A DNA stretch of 64,000 nt from Amphritea japonica ATCC BAA-1530 (GTDB taxonomy: Bacteria; Pseudomonadota; Gammaproteobacteria; Pseudomonadales; Balneatricaceae). The stretch covers positions 2,426,693-2,490,692 of the forward strand of contig NZ_AP014545.1 of assembly GCF_016592435.1 (NCBI RefSeq). The letters run 5' to 3'. The notes under the pieces were generated by a model. The model did no database searches and was not told the DNA's origin. It worked only from the letters and a program-made list of their open reading frames with translations. Below are positions 61,981-64,000 of this stretch, one piece after another; the stretch's first letter is position 1, and each line of letters opens with the position of its first letter. The position numbers and the translations under genes are program-made.

Positions 61981-62709
61981 TCAATACTGCCAATCTTCAT
62001 GGGCCAGCGGGGATTTATTCAACAACTGCTTTCGCGTCCGCCAGTCAGGCAGAAACTTATCCATCAAGGTTCTGAATCGTTCGTTGTGGTTGCGTTCATG
62101 CAGATGAACCAGCTCATGCACCAGTATGTACTCAAGGCACTGAATCGGTTTCTTCGCCAGATCAAGGTTTAGCCAGATACGGCTTTGCTGAATATTGCAG
62201 CTACCCCACTTAGTTCGCATTTTTTTGACACCCCACTCTGCGGCCTCTTTGCCGACAACAGGGTGCCACTTATCTAACAGTTGAGGAATCATCTGTTTCA
62301 TTTCAGCCCGATACCAATTGTTCAATAAGCGTTCTTTTGCTTCAATACTGGTGCCAGATTTAACATACATTTTCAGCCGGCCGGACTTCAACAAGCGGAC
62401 TTCATGTTTTCCCTGACGCTCAATCAGTTCAAAACGACAGCGTTTACCAAACATAAAGTGACATTCACCAGAGATGTACTGACGCGCCGACTGACGTGGC
62501 TGATCCTGGAAATCCTGCTGCTGTTTTCTAATCCAGCTTAAACGGGAGATAACAGCTAAACGAACATTATCGTTATTGACGTGGTTAGGTACGGCAACCC
62601 GCACTCTCCCATCCGGAGGGTAAACAGCCAGATGTAGGTTTTTTATCCCCTTTCTGACAATCTCAACCTCAATACCACTAACGGTCAACGTTTCCCAAAC
62701 TTCGACCAC
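61981..62709 (-). CDS. YgjP-type (M48-like) metallopeptidase domain protein
   Basis: 242 residues. Zinc motif HELVHLHERNHNERF (HExxH with following His), preceded by KMRTKWGSCNIQQSRIWLNL, the typical YgjP pattern. Starts at GTG 62709 directly after the hsdR stop (62710), so it is coupled to hsdR. This pairing is common in type I restriction operons; its cellular role is not established. Confidence 0.88.
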   Translation of the reverse strand: MVEVWETLTVSGIEVEIVRKGIKNLHLAVYPPDGRVRVAVPNHVNNDNVRLAVISRLSWIRKQQQDFQDQPRQSARQYISGECHFMFGKRCRFELIERQGKHEVRLLKSGRLKMYVKSGTSIEAKERLLNNWYRAEMKQMIPQLLDKWHPVVGKEAAEWGVKKMRTKWGSCNIQQSRIWLNLDLAKKPIQCLEYILVHELVHLHERNHNERFRTLMDKFLPDWRTRKQLLNKSPLAHEDWQY

Positions 62710-64000
62710 TTAATCGTACTCAGTCTGATTCTTAATAATATCCATAACACCGCTAAGGTCGACGTTATAACTAGCCAGCTGTTCAGTCACTGCATTCTCG
62801 ACTGATTTATACTTAAACCGATTGGACTTCCATCCCTCTTTTTTAACTGACTTAACCGCTTCATCCAACCCACTAACCAACGTTTCATTACCATTCAGGT
62901 TGTCATAGAGCGATTGCTTTGCCTTGGAATTCATCGACTGAGGATAGGTTACCAGACCATCTGGCTTCACAACGCCCTCGGCTAGTTTCTTCACCTCTTT
63001 CAGATAGGCTTCATAACTAATCGCTTCATCTCTGCGTTGCTCAATAAGAGCATCCAACAACTCTGACATTTTTTCGTAGTACTTAGGGTTGATAGGCTGT
63101 TCATCGATAATAACTTTACGAATATTATTTTCGATGGTTTCCGCCATCGCTTCTGGCACCGGTTTATTATCAGCCTTAGGAGGGCACTGCTTAATTTTTG
63201 TGATGATCAGTTCAACCAGCCCCAGCTCCTCAAAATCGATCAACAACTCACTGTCTTCAGCTTTGATGTAAGTGTCCAGTAAACGGCGCATAGCAGGTTC
63301 AAATTGCTTCAGGTCGACTTCATCTCTGGATGCAATCTTGACCTCTTTGCGCATATCCGCAAAATGTTCAACTTCGGTCTTTATCTGTCGAGTCTCAGTA
63401 GCGCTATAACCTGCACCCTCCATCTCACTAGCCATATTGGCATATGCCCTAACCAGCGCTGCCACATTGCGATAGAGTGACACTCGCTTAGCTTCATTCA
63501 GTTTCAGCGCTTCAGGGTTTAATACATCACCACAGAAGTAACGTAGATAATCAATCGTTGCCTTGGGCTGCAATACCGGCTCACATAGTGCACTACTGGT
63601 TTCTAAGGCCTGCTCCAGTTTTTCCCTGCTTTTCACTAAACGGTCCGTCAACAGACCCTGTACATCTTCCTGTTCATACGCATCAAAAGCGCCGCTAGTG
63701 TAGTCGCCAATCGAGGTTTCCAGGCTATGGAACAGGTCTTTATAATCGACAATATAACCATACTCTTTGTCCTCACCATCCAACCTATTTACCCGGCAGA
63801 TCGCCTGAAACAATCCGTGGTCCTGCATCTTCTTATCGATATATAAATAGGTCGCTGAGGGGGCATCAAAACCGGTCAATAGTTTATCCACCACGATCAG
63901 CAAGCGCATCTGCCCCGGCTCTTTCTTAAACTGCTCTTTTACCCGCTGTTCAAACTCTTCAGCTTTCTTAATGGCTTCATCTTTTGACACCTCAAAATAG
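62710..64000 (-). CDS. hsdR: Type I restriction enzyme R subunit, C-terminal part (partial)
   Basis: The frame is open to the right edge (about 430 residues visible), so the N-terminus lies outside. It starts inside the helicase half: LLIVVDKLLTGFDAPSATYL and the motif VI region GLFQAICRVNRLDGE, then the long helical HsdR C-terminus that binds the methylase core. The GTG at 63990 is not a true start, as the frame continues upstream of it. The HsdM and HsdS genes are not in view. Confidence 0.92.
   Translation of the reverse strand, partial: YFEVSKDEAIKKAEEFEQRVKEQFKKEPGQMRLLIVVDKLLTGFDAPSATYLYIDKKMQDHGLFQAICRVNRLDGEDKEYGYIVDYKDLFHSLETSIGDYTSGAFDAYEQEDVQGLLTDRLVKSREKLEQALETSSALCEPVLQPKATIDYLRYFCGDVLNPEALKLNEAKRVSLYRNVAALVRAYANMASEMEGAGYSATETRQIKTEVEHFADMRKEVKIASRDEVDLKQFEPAMRRLLDTYIKAEDSELLIDFEELGLVELIITKIKQCPPKADNKPVPEAMAETIENNIRKVIIDEQPINPKYYEKMSELLDALIEQRRDEAISYEAYLKEVKKLAEGVVKPDGLVTYPQSMNSKAKQSLYDNLNGNETLVSGLDEAVKSVKKEGWKSNRFKYKSVENAVTEQLASYNVDLSGVMDIIKNQTEYD

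Noticed and set aside
1-64000. tRNA, rRNA, insertion sequences, integrase or attachment sites
   Set aside because: None could be recognised by eye on either strand, including at the edge of the defence island.

Overview
The window reads as a chromosomal piece of a marine-type gammaproteobacterium, most like the Oceanospirillales (my inference from gene content: a complete phenylacetyl-CoA pathway, an ECF11 sigma/ChrR photo-oxidative module, YcjX/YcjF and T2SS genes, moderate GC). I recognised no rRNA, tRNA, CRISPR array or transposase.

Region 1 (1-21.6 kb, + strand) is a secreted metal-oxidase locus. After the tail of a receiver-like protein come a SCO1/SenC copper chaperone, a cytochrome c fused to a periplasmic-binding-like domain, a 1972-residue secreted beta-helix protein, and three consecutive secreted cupredoxin proteins. 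The copper ligands of one multicopper oxidase are spread over the first two of these in permuted order. Next come a frameshifted small exported protein, a subtilisin-like protease, and four genes for a type II secretion system (GspL-, GspM- and GspC/N-like proteins and the GspD secretin). Two sigma-54 type promoter sequences (2877-2892 and 14395-14410) precede the oxidase block and the protease/secretion block. The layout recalls Mn(II)-oxidase loci of the MofA/McoA/MnxG kind with a dedicated T2SS; the substrate itself is inference.

Region 2 (21.6-30.7 kb) is a photo-oxidative or membrane-lipid stress regulon: an ECF sigma factor and its ChrR zinc anti-sigma factor, a divergent operon (FAD oxidoreductase, DUF1365, cyclopropane-synthase-like methyltransferase), an HDOD gene, and a convergent five-gene operon (DUF2878, chalcone-isomerase-like, DUF3833 lipoprotein, SDR, NTF2-like). 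All three operons carry the same sequence, TGATC(C/T)-N16-CGTA.

Region 3 (30.9-38.7 kb) holds a CBS-PAS-GGDEF-EAL protein, a distal aromatic degradation set (maleylacetoacetate isomerase, VOC protein, fumarylacetoacetase, divergent LysR regulator) and an orphan TRAP solute-binding protein.

Region 4 (38.8-54.9 kb) is the phenylacetate catabolon: paaX, then paaY and paaN on the other strand, then paaFGHIJK-ABCDE-Z on the + strand with small gaps or overlaps and two intercistronic hairpins.

Region 5 (55.2-64 kb) starts with the housekeeping pair ycjX-ycjF and then changes to a minus-strand defence island: a HigA-like antitoxin remnant, a PD-(D/E)XK nuclease-like protein, a DarTG-like pair with unusual fusions (DarT fused to an HD domain, interrupted by an A8 tract; DarG macrodomain fused to a DprA-like domain), a YgjP-type metallopeptidase, and the C-terminal part of a type I restriction HsdR that runs off the right edge. 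The DarTG variant and the split oxidase are the most unusual systems here. Three genes are broken by one missing base in a homopolymer run, so real inactivation or slippage must be separated from assembly error.
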